Part shown: piece by piece, positions 1 to 10,147 of the stretch | How positions within the stretch are numbered: the stretch's first letter is position 1 | How the letters are laid out: each line of letters opens with the position of its first letter | DNA from: Isochrysis galbana | Taxonomy: Eukaryota > Haptophyta > Isochrysidales > Isochrysidaceae | Direction of reading: 5' to 3' | DNA length: 64,000 nucleotides | Assembly (NCBI GenBank): GCA_018136815.1 | Contig: CM030941.1 | Location: forward strand, 623,528 to 687,527 | Notes under the pieces: model-generated | What the model saw: the letters and a program-made list of their open reading frames with translations, nothing else | Told to the model about the DNA's origin: nothing | Databases searched by the model: none | Made by a program: the position numbers and the translations under genes

Positions 1-1021
1 AGATGTCCTTTACTTCCTCGAATAAGCTAAGAACCCATTTGGTTGTGCAACAAATCGCCCAATAAGGCACGAATGGCCCCCGCCGCCTGGTGCTGCCGGG
101 CTGCGCAACCCACACGCACACACAATGAGCGCTGCTGCTTAGCACCGTGCACGTGCATCGGATCTACTCTATGAGCTCTGCGACGTCGCGCATAGCTGCG
201 CAGTAGATGCATGCGCGCGCACACTGCAATATCAGGGAAAGCACCCATCCTCTGGCCTGCCTTCTCCTCGGCACGCTTTTCGGGAGCGAAGCACTTGAAC
301 GTGGCCACAACAAAGCAAGCCTCGGATCGGCAACTCCGACCCGAAGACAGCCGCTTCATTGCAGCTCTTGGGACCGAGACTCAGGAGTCCTGGCCGAATA
401 AGCACATGGATGGCATAGAACAATCAAGGCACATAACCGGCGAGCGTCCTAAATGGCAACGTGTCTCTTGGGAGGAGCGGCCTATGCGGTGCGGCGGACG
501 TCATGTGGAGCGAGCTCGCTCCGTGGGCGGCTCCGCACGAGGAGAAGCTGATCGAGGTGAGACAACCCTGCCAGTAGCCCAGGCTGGACCCGCCCGTGGA
601 AGGAGTCCAGATCGACCACCGACCAGCTAATTCGGCGGCTTACCGCCCCCGAGCGGTTGGCCAATCTTCGAGGACGGCGCAAAGGAGAGCACCTAAGGAA
701 GGGCGTGCGCGGAGGGGGCGGAGGGCGGCGACGAGTTATGCGACACCGAGGGTGACTTTCGCGTCCGCCGCCCACGTCCAGAGCCGCTTCCACCCTGCTG
801 AAAGCCACCACACCACCGGCCTGCGAGCGCGCGGACATGGCAGGCGCGGCGGCCTCACCGCAATGAGCGCAAGTGGTAGCGGGAGTACGGCGAGGCCCTC
901 ATCGGCCCAGCCTTGCTGAAGCGCGCTCATCGTGGTCTGCTGGTAGTCCATGATCATAGAGAAGGCGTCGAGTCTGTGATGGTAGCACCGATCGTCAGTA
1001 GGCAGCGGCGACCATGGGGTG
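1..1021. other. Stretch without recognised gene
   Basis: GC-rich sequence. Open frames on both strands look like chance frames with no domain pattern or splice structure. It includes the 3' flank of the gene ending at 1022. Confidence 0.5.
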
Positions 1022-1843
1022 TCAGGTGGCGGCGGCCAGGGGCCCTGCGGTCGCCGCGCTTCCAGCGCACCGAAAGAAGAGGTACAGCGAGAGCGCGTTA
1101 AGCGAGCCTGGGAATATGGCGTATCCGGTGAGGATAGTCCGCCGGCCGGCGGCCAGGTCAGCCTCGAACTTTTCCGCGGCAAACGAGCCGTCGGGATTCT
1201 CATATGCAGCGCGGGCCTCGTCGGCGAGGCCCATTCCCACGATGCTTGATTGCGAGCGGCATAGCGCCTACACGCCCGCGCCCAGGGAGGTCGGTGGGTG
1301 AGCGGGAGGGTGGGCGGGTGATCGCGCTCGCTCCCGCGAAGGCTCGTGCGCGTACAGGGCGGGGTCAGCGTTCAGGCCGGCGCGGAGTGTGCGCACATCG
1401 AAGACGATATCGCACGCGAGCTCAGAGACGGGCTCCCGGTTGAGCTCTGCCACGCTAGCGCCCACCGAGGCGGCCATCTTGGCGTTGCGGAATGGGAGCG
1501 AGCCGACGTTCTCCTTGAATAGGAAGCGCTGCGCCTGGTTGCGCTTCTTGCACGCCGCCCGGCGCATCGGCGTGCGATCTGGCGAGACGCGCACCCCAGA
1601 GCGCCGGAACTCGAGGTATCCGTCAGTCGGATCGTAGCGGTCGAGATCTCTCGCGACCCCAATCTCATTCCACTGCGCTTGCGAGCTCCAGCGGCCGAGG
1701 ACGTTGACGACCTCTCGCGCCGTGGCACGCTCGCCCATCGACAGGTAGTCCTTCGCGCGGCAGAACGTGCGCTCGCCCAGCGGTGCCAGTGCGGCAGCGG
1801 CGGAGCTGCCGAGCAGCAGCAGCGCGAGCGGCGCCGCGACCAT
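1022..1843 (-). CDS. Conserved-looking protein with N-terminal signal sequence (two exons)
   Basis: I do not recognise the family. Exon 1 runs 1843-1397 and exon 2 runs 1267-1022. The intron has donor GT at 1396-1395 and acceptor AG at 1269-1268, and both exons are whole numbers of codons (149 and 82 including stop), giving 230 residues. The N-terminus MVAAPLALLLLGSSAAAALA is a typical signal or bipartite targeting sequence. A basic middle section follows (around RRAACKKRNQAQRF), and a hydrophobic C-terminal segment (LTGYAIFPGSLNALSLYLFF) may be a membrane anchor. Codons are GC-rich like the other host genes. A plastid or thylakoid protein is possible from the layout (signal, soluble domain, C-terminal helix), but this is inference only. 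The frame also reads on for a while into the intron, so an unspliced form with a different C-terminus cannot be excluded. Confidence 0.65.
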
Positions 1844-2391
1844 CGGAGCAAGTGGGCTCGGCCTCCTCGTCCCACAACCTCTACTTTAAAGTAGCTATGG
1901 GTGGATTGTGGATTCCTCTGTTCGAGAATAACCTGACCGTTGCCCGTAGGATGTAGGATACCACTTGAAGGGCGGTGAAACAGTGATTTATTGGGCTGCA
2001 TTTTGGACCGTTCTCCAAAGCCCAAGAAAAACTCTCGGGGGGCTTACCTGCCGCCACGATAATGGCCGAGGAAAATGTTGGCGCGGGTTTTACCTTTCCC
2101 CCTCCCCCCCCCTCGCCCCCCCTCCAGCCTCTAGCCTCTAGGTCTAGGTCCTAGTAGGTCCTAGGTCTAGGTCGCAGTCCGTCGAGTCCAAAGAGGACCA
2201 TGTAATTTTCTTTGTAGAAATTCACAATTGCAATAAAAATTACTTTGGTTTATCTGTAGTTTAAAAATATAAATATGGTTTTGAACATTATAATACATAT
2301 TGCTGCATATTGTAACTTGTAACAGTATACACTACTTATAATTACAATTAAAAATTAAAATCAAAACAAGTTTCAAAACCAGTGCAACGCT
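1844..2391. other. Intergenic: C tract and start of AT-rich island
   Basis: About 2095-2125 is C-rich. It is followed by a run of short CTAGGTC/CCTAGT direct repeats (2127-2175). From about 2196 the composition changes sharply to AT-rich, which continues to about 2370. I see no gene. Confidence 0.6.
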
Positions 2392-3150
2392 TCACCTTCT
2401 TCGCCGCGTCCAGGCGCCTTCCGAAGGCGCGCGCTTGCGGTCGTTCCTCCACCCCCTCCGCCCGCCGTCGCTTCCTCGCTTCCTCCTCCCCCTCCTCCTC
2501 CTCCTCCTCCTCCCCCCTCCCTTCGCCATGGGCCAGTACTTCGTCTTTGTGGCAGAGCGACCGGGATGCCGCGTGTACGAGCAGATCTGGAACGCGGCGG
2601 GGGGTTCAATCTTTACGGGAGCTGAACCCGAACCGATAAGCGGCCTTTTGTTTTCAATCTTTACTTGGGAAGCTGAACCCGAATCGACACCTTCTAACAA
2701 TTCTTGGAGGTGGGGAATTAATTCCAAATTGACATAAGTTTTGATTGTACCCAGCAGAACGTCACGACTCATATCGAGGATTGTTTTCTCAGTGAATTTA
2801 TTGCTCAAGAGAGTGTGTCTAATATAAACCGATGTGAATGGTTTATCAATCTCGCAAATGGTGTGTAAGGTGTCTTCAATTTTCGTATTGTGCTTGAAAT
2901 TGAATACATTGAATAAGAACTGACATTCTTCAGTGTACGTCAACAAACTTAGGTCGGCCAGGGAGCCCCCAACCGGCGGCGGCGGACTGATGCTGTCCAG
3001 TGCTTCCGCTATAACCTGCATGGCAGTTTTAGAATTGGCATATGGAAAGAGAGGTGTGATGAATTTTTTAAAGTTCTCGTCAATCTTTTTTTTGATCCAT
3101 TCCAATCGCTTCAGTACTATATCAGCAGGCGCCCTTCCATTTGTAGACAT
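2392..3150 (-). CDS. ORF in AT-rich island, unrecognised protein with basic tail
   Basis: The ATG at 3150 begins a 252-residue frame. The first ~170 residues (from MSTNGRAPADIVLKRLEWIK) are rich in K, N, I, F and T, and their AT-ending codons are unlike the GC-rich host genes. The tail (about residues 205-252) is encoded by GC-rich, partly repetitive DNA and is almost only R, G and K, so it is probably not part of the original protein. Near 2600-2690 a short unit encoding roughly GS-S-VKIE occurs twice (Q-VKIENKRP and PVKIEPPA). I do not recognise the family. The composition and the AT-rich flanks (2196-2370, to about 3220) suggest a transferred or integrated segment, perhaps of viral or mobile origin, but no hallmark gene supports that. 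On the other strand an ATG at 2528 starts a host-like reading, MGQYFVFVAERPGCRVYEQI, which may be the first exon of an interrupted host gene. Confidence 0.5.
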   Translation of the reverse strand: MSTNGRAPADIVLKRLEWIKKKIDENFKKFITPLFPYANSKTAMQVIAEALDSISPPPPVGGSLADLSLLTYTEECQFLFNVFNFKHNTKIEDTLHTICEIDKPFTSVYIRHTLLSNKFTEKTILDMSRDVLLGTIKTYVNLELIPHLQELLEGVDSGSASQVKIENKRPLIGSGSAPVKIEPPAAFQICSYTRHPGRSATKTKYWPMAKGGGRRRRRRRGRRKRGSDGGRRGWRNDRKRAPSEGAWTRRRR

Positions 3151-3589
3151 GGTTGAGCACTGTGAGGTGGGTGTCTGCCTTTACTCAAATACTAGAAGAT
3201 TTTTTGGTACCGGGAGCGTATTTGGAAACGAGGGGTACCAAACGAAGGCATACGACCTCGGGCGGGAATCACCTTCCAGGAGCACTCCGGAGTCGAGGGG
3301 GCGGAGGGAGAGGTGGGGTCGACAAAGAGGGAGAGCAGGGGCGCAGGGACAGGGCGCAGGGGCAGGAGGGGTACCTGTGACGCGGCCGAGACTGGGGCCG
3401 CCCCCGCGCCTTCACCCTCCCTCGCCCTCCCACCCCTAGGATTGGGACTCCCTCGTGGTGGCCCCGCATCGCGTATTTGGAAACGAGGGGTACCAAATGA
3501 AGGCAAACGACCTCGCCTCCGCTACCATGTGATGGGCTGTGTAGAGCTGTGGCTGTGGTGCGGCTGGGTGTGAGTGGGAGGTGAGAAGT
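3151..3589. repeat. Intergenic with a 45-bp direct repeat
   Basis: A 45-bp unit starting GCGTATTTGGAAACGAGGGG occurs at 3216-3260 and 3471-3515 with few differences. Part of it (GGTACCAAATGAAGGCAA) reappears at 36761-36814 in inverted form. No gene is evident. Confidence 0.6.
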
Positions 3590-4090
3590 AACATGGGATG
3601 TATGGCTCACCTGGAGCGTGGGAGGGGAGACAACAGGGAGCGAAGGAGCACACGGGGACGGGGGGGCTGGGATCGTGGGCACACTCTCGGTCGACATGGG
3701 GCGTCGCAGCACAAGGACGGGGACGAGGAGCAGACGGGAGAGGCACGAGGGGGCGCGGCGACGCTGAGCGTACTTGGGACACCGAGGAAAACGTCACGCG
3801 CGGGGGGAAGGGGGAATCGCGCGGGAAAGATAGACACAGAAGGGGGTCGGAAAACTAAGGAAGCACTCGGGGAGAGACGGGAAGGGGGAGAGGGGAGAGG
3901 GCTTCCGCGGGGAAGCCGGGAGAGGAGCAGAGAAAAGGGACGGACCACGGACCGAATCGGGACGACGGGGAGGGGGGAGAAGGGAACTGGGGCGCGGCCA
4001 CAGAGAGGGAGTCGCGCGGGAAACCTAAGAAGAAGATGTACGGGGGGGAAGTGTACAAAGGGCCCCCCTTTTACCCGCAACATCTGGCAT
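3590..4090 (-). mobile_element. Retroelement 5' leader plus ORF1 start fragment (leader type TGTTGCGGGTAAA)
   Basis: Read on the minus strand, the segment begins near 4085 with TGTTGCGGGTAAAAGGGGGG and a pyrimidine-rich leader. The same leader recurs at 52280 and 56635 on the plus strand, and in decayed form near 28980 on the minus strand. A short frame starting MSTESVPTIPAPPSPCAPSL (ATG near 3697) is followed by CTCCAG|GTGAGC, a good splice-donor match of the kind seen in the other ORF1 starts in this window. It is truncated. Confidence 0.45.
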
Positions 4091-4945
4091 CAATCCAAAT
4101 AGGGGGGGGGCCAAGCGGCCGATTTCGACGCAGTGCGCGGGGGCGGCGGGCGCGATTGGCGTGGCTGTGAGGGCGGCATACCGCACTTTGGTGCTTAGTA
4201 GCGGCATCCATTTGGTGAGCGGTGACTGGAACGGCCTCGTGGCGCCTCCGGTCGCGGGTCGAAGTTGGGTTCTCGAGCCCTTGGTGTTTTTAGCGGTTAG
4301 CGTCTTTAGTTTTTGCGATACTTACGTCTTACGTCGTACGACGTTCAAGTCCAAGTCCATGATCCATGAAAAAAACATAGTGAAAATATATTGCTGTGCG
4401 TATAGAACCAGGATCTTTGGTCCGGGTCAGCTGCCGATGCCCATGGTTTCGTGTTTCGCTGCGAGAGGCGCGCATGAAGGCCATCGGTTAAATACTACCG
4501 GAGGGGGGCCTGAAATATATTTCCGCACGGCCATCAGAGGTCAGAGGTCAGAGGCCTGAAATCGGAATTGGGTATTTTTCGAAAATTTTGCCGGAAGACC
4601 CCCGGTTTTTTTTGCTGATCTCCCAAACCAGAACCTATAGGGAGCTTATTTAGGCCTTCATTTGCCCATTACCGATGTTGCCCTCCGCACCCCCCTAGTG
4701 AGTGACCGGGCTACAAACTGCGCAAAACACGAACTAGAGCTTGGCAGTTATACTACTACGAACGCCAGCGAAGCAATAGGCAATAAGGAAGGGCAGAGCC
4801 AAAAACCCATAAGACATTCCATATTCCTCTTTCCTGCGTTTCTGCACACTGCGCAAAAGACGAACCAGAGCCTGGCAGTTATACTACGAACACCAGCGAA
4901 GGCATAGGGAAGGGCAGAGCCAAAACCCCTGTAAAAAGCAAAAAA
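4091..4945. repeat. Intergenic with ~85-bp imperfect direct repeat next to tRNA
   Basis: The segments 4717-4808 and 4848-4929 are imperfect copies of each other. Both contain ACTGCGCAAAA, then GGCAGTTATACTA, then GAAGGGCAGAGCCAAAA, and they lie just downstream of the tRNA gene. The rest, including open frames at 4161-4559, shows no recognisable product. Confidence 0.6.
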
Positions 4946-5027
4946 TGATGCCAAGGGGATTCGAACCCCTGCCCATTGCTGGAACGGCGCCTGAAGCCGC
5001 CGCCTTGGACCGCTCGGCCATAGCATC
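4946..5027 (-). tRNA. tRNA-Leu (anticodon CAG)
   Basis: On the minus strand the gene starts at 5027 with acceptor GATGCTA pairing with TGGCATC, then discriminator A at 4946. Box A is within TGGCCGAGCGGTCCAAGGC. The anticodon stem GCGGC/GCCGT (one G-U pair) encloses loop TTCAGGC with anticodon CAG. There is a long type II variable arm and a T arm AGGGGTTCGAATCCCCT. The long arm and the GCCGAGCGGT-type D arm fit eukaryotic tRNA-Leu. T runs directly downstream (A runs at 4941-4945 and 4932-4936 on the plus strand) serve as the Pol III terminator. There is no intron. Confidence 0.92.
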
Positions 5028-5420
5028 TGAAAGTATACCTCAACCAATGGAACATGTGCTCATATACCCTGTAACACCTTCCCGGGGGACAGGTGTTACA
5101 AGGGCATCAGCAAGATCAGATTCCCTTTTGAGCTTTTGAGCACTCTCTGCAGTGTGGCCTTCTAGCTGTCTCACTTGTCTCAGCGTCTTCCGCGTTGGTG
5201 CAATTTCTTTGCGGCGGTTGCACACTGGCGCCACAAGTCACAAGTGCAAGTGCAAGTGCACTTGACAAGTGACAAAAGTCGTGTAGAGTGTATAGAGTGT
5301 GAGTGTAGAGTGTAGAGTGTAGACTGTAGAGTGAATAATAGCTAATAGCCCGGTCACTCACTCTTTTTAATCACTATTTTCCACCTCTCCTCTCTCCTGG
5401 GTGTCCAAGGATTCCGCAGG
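5028..5420. repeat. Intergenic with GTGTAGA simple repeats
   Basis: It contains (AAGTGC)n-like repeats at 5237-5260 and degenerate GTGTAGAGT repeats at 5278-5332. No gene is seen. Confidence 0.6.
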
Positions 5421-5795
5421 TGTCGCATCCGCGATCGACCTTTTTGTTTTTGTTTTAGAAGTTGAAGTTGTCTGCGTTTCTATTTCTATGTCCCCTCCTT
5501 GTAGGTTAGCCACTAGTCACCGTCGCAGGATCCTACGTTCGCCCATTCGCCCTCTTTGCCCACGCCTCCTTTGCCGCCTCCCTTGTTGCCTGCTTGCCCC
5601 TCACCTGGCTTACCTCCTTGCGTGCTCCTAGCTCCTAGCTCCTAGCGTTTTTATTTTTAGGCTGAGTCACGCGCTCAGCGCTCAGGTATCGCCGGTGCAA
5701 GGAACCGCCCCCTTGTGTGACCCTGATTCCCCCTCAGGTGTTGGTCGTTGGATTATATCGTGGTGCTATTTTACATCGGTCTTCAAAAAACTATT
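5421..5795 (+). repeat. Possible LTR-related segment beginning TGTCGCATCCGCGATCGAC
   Basis: The 19-base start TGTCGCATCCGCGATCGAC is also at 48176. It resembles the start of the solo LTRs (TGTCGCATTCGCGAATCGAC). I could not find a matching CA end with a 5-bp duplication, so only relatedness is claimed. The rest is T/C-rich. Confidence 0.35.
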
Positions 5796-7190
5796 GTTAT
5801 TATAGTTTGAACTATGGACTATGGAGCGTGCCGCGACCGCTCCCGACCGAGCCTCAGGCGCCCCTCGCCACTTGTCGCATTCGCGAATCGACACTCGTTA
5901 GGCTTCTCTCTTCTCTTCGTCATTCGGTATTTATCGTTATAATTCTCTGCTTTCTCTCGTTCTCGGTCGAAAGCTTCGCTTGGACGCATAGGATCTTGGG
6001 TTGTTTGTGGTTTCTTTCTCTCGAATAAGAGAAGGGAAGTTTCCCCACCTTTCTTCCTCCTAGGTGCTTCGCAAATAGATTTAATTCGCTACTTCCCCGC
6101 GTTTCTCTATCTACTTCAGTGATTGCAATCAGGTTTAATTTGCAATCTCTTCGCATCTCCCCCTTAGGCACACCGCACTTCTTTCGTCTTATTCGATAGG
6201 TCTCTTGGAATCCTGTGCGGCAGGATTGCCCTTCGTTTCCGTTATGGTGCGATTTCCCTTCCAGACGGGATCGCCGACAGATCGCCTTCTGATCGTCGTC
6301 CGTCGTCGTCTGGCCGGAGTGTTTGGGTTTGATTTCAGTCGAGTTACGTGAGAAAGTCGTGGGGCGAGAGTCGGGGTGTTTTCCTGGGTGTCTCTGTCCG
6401 TCGTCCTGTCGTCAGTCGTCATCCGTCGCACTCGCTCTCGTCGCTCTCGCTCTCGTAACACTCATACCCTACAATCTCTCCTCGCCTCGCCAGCCCCTGC
6501 CATCACAGCCCTTCTCACACTCACCCTCGCCTCTCACCGCTCGCTCGATGTCGCTCTCGCCGCCGTCCTCGCCCTCGCTCAAGCCTGCCTGCCCGCCTTC
6601 CTCTGCTGACGGGCTTTCCCTCGCCGCGCCTGCCGCCGGCTTCGCCCCTTCCTCATTGCCCTCAGGCCCTATGGGCCATCACAATTCGTCACCACTGTGC
6701 CCCACCTGGGACGCCCCACGCCGCCCGAGGCGGCTCTTCAGAAAGCCCTCTCAAAGCCCATCCAGCCCATCCTAACCACACCCGCGCGAGCGCGAGCGCG
6801 CGGGGTGGCGAGCACTGGCACCGAACAGGTTGCCACTATGGCTCTGCGTAACATGCAGGGGGTCTTTGAGACCCCCTCCAACTCCAACAGTGGGAATCCC
6901 TCCCCATCCAAGAGCACCTCATGTGAGAGGGCAGCTCAGCTGCCCTCCCCATGGTGGAAACCTCTACCAGCTCAGTGCACCCATCATGGGAGGGCACTTC
7001 ACAACCATCAATCTTCCATGGAGAGCACCCCATGCCTCTGTTTCCCAACATGTTGACACACTTGTTTCCTTCACGCCGAGCGCGCCCGGCTTTCGCTCTC
7101 CCACCCTCCCATCCCGTTCTTGCTGTGCGTGTACGTGTAGAGATAAAGCTTATCACTACAAGGTAAACACATCCATCCCGGGCTAGCTAG
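5796..7190 (+). mobile_element. Family C ORF1 retroelement copy, split by a solo LTR
   Basis: The 5' end has the hairpin AAACTAT..ATAGTTT at about 5799-5820, followed by ATGGAGCGTGCCGCGACC at 5823. The coding start MERAATAPDRASGAPRH is interrupted at 5872 by an 819-bp LTR-like insertion and resumes at 6692 (CCACTGTGCCCCACCTGGGA). An uninterrupted relative at 58297-57970 (minus) shows the original junction. Downstream, ...TEQV(A)TMALRNMQGVFETPS is shared with that copy. The element fades out before about 7190. Confidence 0.7.
5873..6691 (+). mobile_element. Solo LTR-like insertion, TG...CA, TSD CCACT
   Basis: It starts TGTCGCATTCGCGAATCGAC and ends CACAATTCGTCA. It is flanked by the 5-bp duplication CCACT at 5868-5872 and 6692-6696. 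The empty site is visible in the related element near 58250. The ends form an imperfect inverted repeat (TGTCGCATT against TGACGAATT). TG..CA ends with a 5-bp duplication are the hallmark of LTR retrotransposons. No internal gag/pol is present, so it is a solo LTR. A second full copy is at 22494-23610 and a partial one at 16527-16931. Confidence 0.8.
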
Positions 7191-7428
7191 TCAGTGTGCG
7201 TAGTGTGAACTCCGAGAAGCTCTGGGGCTCCCGGCGAGAGAGTTGGGAGGACGGACCGAGCGAGCGCCCACGCGCAGGTCCGCGCCGCAGCCGCCCCTTC
7301 TCTCCTCCCCCCTCCCCTTCCGTGTAGCTCATAAGAAGCACCTCGTCTTTCATACGGGGTTCTGCTGCTGAGCGGCGTGGCTTCGCGTGGCAGCGGATGG
7401 CCGCCGTCTGTCGGAAGCGCCGCCGCGC

Positions 7429-8469
7429 ATGCCGGTGGTGCACGCAATCGACTTTGCGCCGGCGAGCCGTGCGGTGTACGGTGTGGTGCTGACCGTGCAT
7501 AACCGAGCGGCGAGCCTCAACTTCACGCTTCCCTCACTCCTCACCACTGTGGCTGGCTCGTGGGAGCTCGCAGTTGTGCTCGATGACTGCACTGATGACT
7601 CTCGTGCTGTGCTGCTCGAGCTTCTGCCGCGTGCGAGGCCAAGCTGTGCCGGCCCGATGGGGTGGTCGGGCTCGCTGCAGCGCATCGTGATCTACGAGAC
7701 GGTAGCGACGCCCCTCTTTGAGACTGCCTCCGAGAACCTGGGCATGCGGCTGCTCGACCCGTCGCTCGCGTACCTGCTTGTGCAGACAGACGCGTATCTC
7801 GGCGAGCTTGGTTGGAATCTGGTGCTCGCGTCGGCAATGGCCGCGAACAAGCGGGTGGTGGCCGTCAGTGGCCGCTGCGTCATGCCTGGCCAGCGTTCGC
7901 ATGGCGCCTGGTGCGCGGGCACACGGCGGCGACGGCGCAGCTCAGTCAGCATGAGCAAGCAGGTCACCGCACTGATGGGTATCGCTGTGCGCGGCCCCTT
8001 GCTAATGCGCGCCAGCGCCGCTCGCTCCATCGGTTTCTTCGACGATAGCTGCCATTTCCTCGGTGGCGATGACAGCGAGTTTGCCCTTCGTGCCTACGGG
8101 CGTCACGGTTGGCTTGGAGCGTACGCATACGTAGACGTCCACCAGTTGCCTTCTCTCCACTCAGCCGGCAGGAGACGCAAGAGGGATGCGCAGGCCCATC
8201 GGGTAGAGGGCGCACCACCTGACGCGTGGAGGCGTGATGGGCTCCCCAGCCAGCCACACATCACCAACGACACCAGCCGCTGCCTCTTCTGGGGACGACC
8301 GCGGCTGGCAGCCGAGGTTGAGCGACGCAACTTTGTCTCGCGCCCCGCAGATGAGCGCGATCCGTTCCAGCTGGATCTGGGCTGGCTGCGAAGGGCCTTC
8401 GCTACGGTGGAGTCTGATGGCTGCGGTGGCAACGTACCAGCCTGGCTTGTTGACTTGCTCGAAGGTTAG
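7429..8469 (+). CDS. Family 2-like glycosyltransferase (GT-A fold)
   Basis: The 347-residue single-exon frame starts at ATG 7429 (MPVVHAIDF). An upstream in-frame GTG at 7387 is not a likely start. Residues ~15-60 read YGVVLTVHNRAASLNFTLPS followed by ELAVVLDDCTDDS, the classic start of GT2-type sugar-nucleotide domains (beta strand, N-R-x4-L..SL, then the DD region). A later FLGGDDSEFALRAYGRHGW corresponds to the acceptor-side acidic motif (DDSEF). There is no signal peptide or membrane segment, so it is probably cytosolic or needs another exon for targeting. The sugar donor and acceptor cannot be told from the sequence. The upstream 240 bp are GC-rich without another coding segment. Confidence 0.75.
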   Translation: MPVVHAIDFAPASRAVYGVVLTVHNRAASLNFTLPSLLTTVAGSWELAVVLDDCTDDSRAVLLELLPRARPSCAGPMGWSGSLQRIVIYETVATPLFETASENLGMRLLDPSLAYLLVQTDAYLGELGWNLVLASAMAANKRVVAVSGRCVMPGQRSHGAWCAGTRRRRRSSVSMSKQVTALMGIAVRGPLLMRASAARSIGFFDDSCHFLGGDDSEFALRAYGRHGWLGAYAYVDVHQLPSLHSAGRRRKRDAQAHRVEGAPPDAWRRDGLPSQPHITNDTSRCLFWGRPRLAAEVERRNFVSRPADERDPFQLDLGWLRRAFATVESDGCGGNVPAWLVDLLEG

Positions 8470-9646
8470 GTTTCCGGCCAAATATCAACGTGGTGGTGGA
8501 CCTGGTCAATGTACGTTCTCGTCTCGGGGTGGCTTGTGACGCAGCACGCGGCCGGTGTCCGTGAGGCACGATGCGACGCATCGTAATAGGGGCCCAGACC
8601 ATGTTGGCCGGATGCGGACTACCGAGGGCTCCGCTAGAGCTGGTCTTGATGTCTTCAGTGTTGACGAGGCGGATCGTGGTGCGCGCTTCCGTCGGGCCGA
8701 CTGAGCCACCAAGCCTGAGCCGGTCATGTGAGAACAACACACTGTACCCCGAGAACAATGAGTAAGCAGTTGAACACGAGCGAGCGTGTGGCAATATGTG
8801 ACGAACCGGGCGGCTATAATGAGTGGCTTTGATCAAGTAGCAGAGTAGGAAGAAGATGGCTGCAGCTGCTGCGCACGAGAGAGCGAGCGCACATACAGGT
8901 GCCGTAGGCCTAGCCAGTCCCACTTGCAAGAACCGCGGGGTCAAGAGTGCCACTAAAAGCCATCACAGCGTTGCATCTCGCCACAAAGCGCGCACGCACG
9001 TGGCCACCAACTAGGCTACGCGAGAGCACCCGGGGCGGCGCTGCACGTCGCCGCGCGCTTGCCTCCCGGGCGCAAAGTTGTCGCAGCACACCGCAGCCTT
9101 TTGCACTTTGCACCGCGCGCCTACCTCCCTCATGCCCAATCCCACCGCAACCGCGTACCAAAGCCAAAGCGAGAAGATCTTACGCTCCCGACCGGCTGGC
9201 GGCTGGGTTGTTGCGCTCAATTGCTGAGAGAATGCTCTTTACATGCGACAGCCCTTGCTTGCACTCCTCAAGTGCATGCAGCGTGGGGCCGTCGGCCCTC
9301 GGGGGGGCGAGCGTGAACTTTGTTTGGCGTTCTTGTTGGATGCGGGGCTTGTTGGTAGACGCTCCAAAGAGAAGGAGGCAAGGAGAAGGCCAAGCCGTGC
9401 GGCTCTTAGGGGCCAGTGATGGCTTGCGCTTAGTCTCCCCCTGCTTCGAGCATAGTGCGTAGTAGACAGTAGCCGCCTGTAATCTCGCCCTGCCCACAGC
9501 ACAAGGGACTTGGACTTGGGCCAGGTTGTTGAAAGCTCAGCCCATGCCAGCGATGGCGCATTGCCTGAGGGTGTATCGGTGGGCGCCTTCCTCGGAGGGG
9601 ACTAGGACTAGCTAGCTAGGGCCCAGTGGGTCTCCCCATGGTGAAT
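8470..9646. other. Stretch without recognised gene
   Basis: This is the 3' flank of the glycosyltransferase and GC-rich sequence. A minus-strand frame (8953-8402) with a hydrophobic stretch starts only from GTG and shows no family pattern. No gene is supported. Confidence 0.5.
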
Positions 9647-10131
9647 TAAAAAAAAACTCTTAATAGTCTCGCCGCGCGCGCGACCCTGCACAGCCTCTAT
9701 GCAGCCACGGCCCCGCTTCCCGCTTCCCTCTTCCCTTGTCCCCCCTCCCCCTCCACCTGCCTCGCGGCTCGTCCCCCTCGTGCTCTACCTAGGGGCTGGG
9801 TGTCGTAGGTTTCCGGTGGCAGAGGTGTGTACCGATTCTCGACGGCTTTCCTTACTCCTTCTTCTTGCGCCATCGGCCATCGGGCTACCGGCTGTTGCGT
9901 GTTAGCCCTCTTCTGCTTTCTGTACGTTGGGCGCTCTCGGTTTAGCATATCTACGGGCATCCGTCCGGTGAGGAGCGGGTCGCGGCGGGGGCACGCGCGA
10001 TCAGGCCAGCCGTTCCGCCATGTTAAGCGCTTGTGCGATTAGCGATAGGTTCGTACTCATGACTAGGGTTCCCTTATCGTTAATCGTTAATCGTAAAGAT
10101 AGAAGATAGGGGTGCTGAGTTCTCGTGGAGA
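9647..10131 (-). mobile_element. 5'-truncated family A retroelement (3' end only)
   Basis: On the minus strand it ends with the family A 3' tail: a GC-rich CGCGCGCGCGGCGAG stem, then ACTATTAAGAG and a T run (A run at 9651-9659 on the plus strand). The body 9700-9960 matches the 3' untranslated part of the complete copy at 26194-27741. The copy ends against the TSD of the next element (10132). GGTGAATTA occurs at both sides (9642, 10139), but the overlap with the neighbour's duplication makes the boundary ambiguous. Confidence 0.65.
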
Positions 10132-10147
10132 CTTGATCGGTGAATTA

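Noticed and set aside
8402..8953. Minus-strand 183-residue frame with a hydrophobic segment
   Set aside because: Starts from GTG with no ATG before residue ~117, overlaps the end of the glycosyltransferase gene and shows no family pattern.
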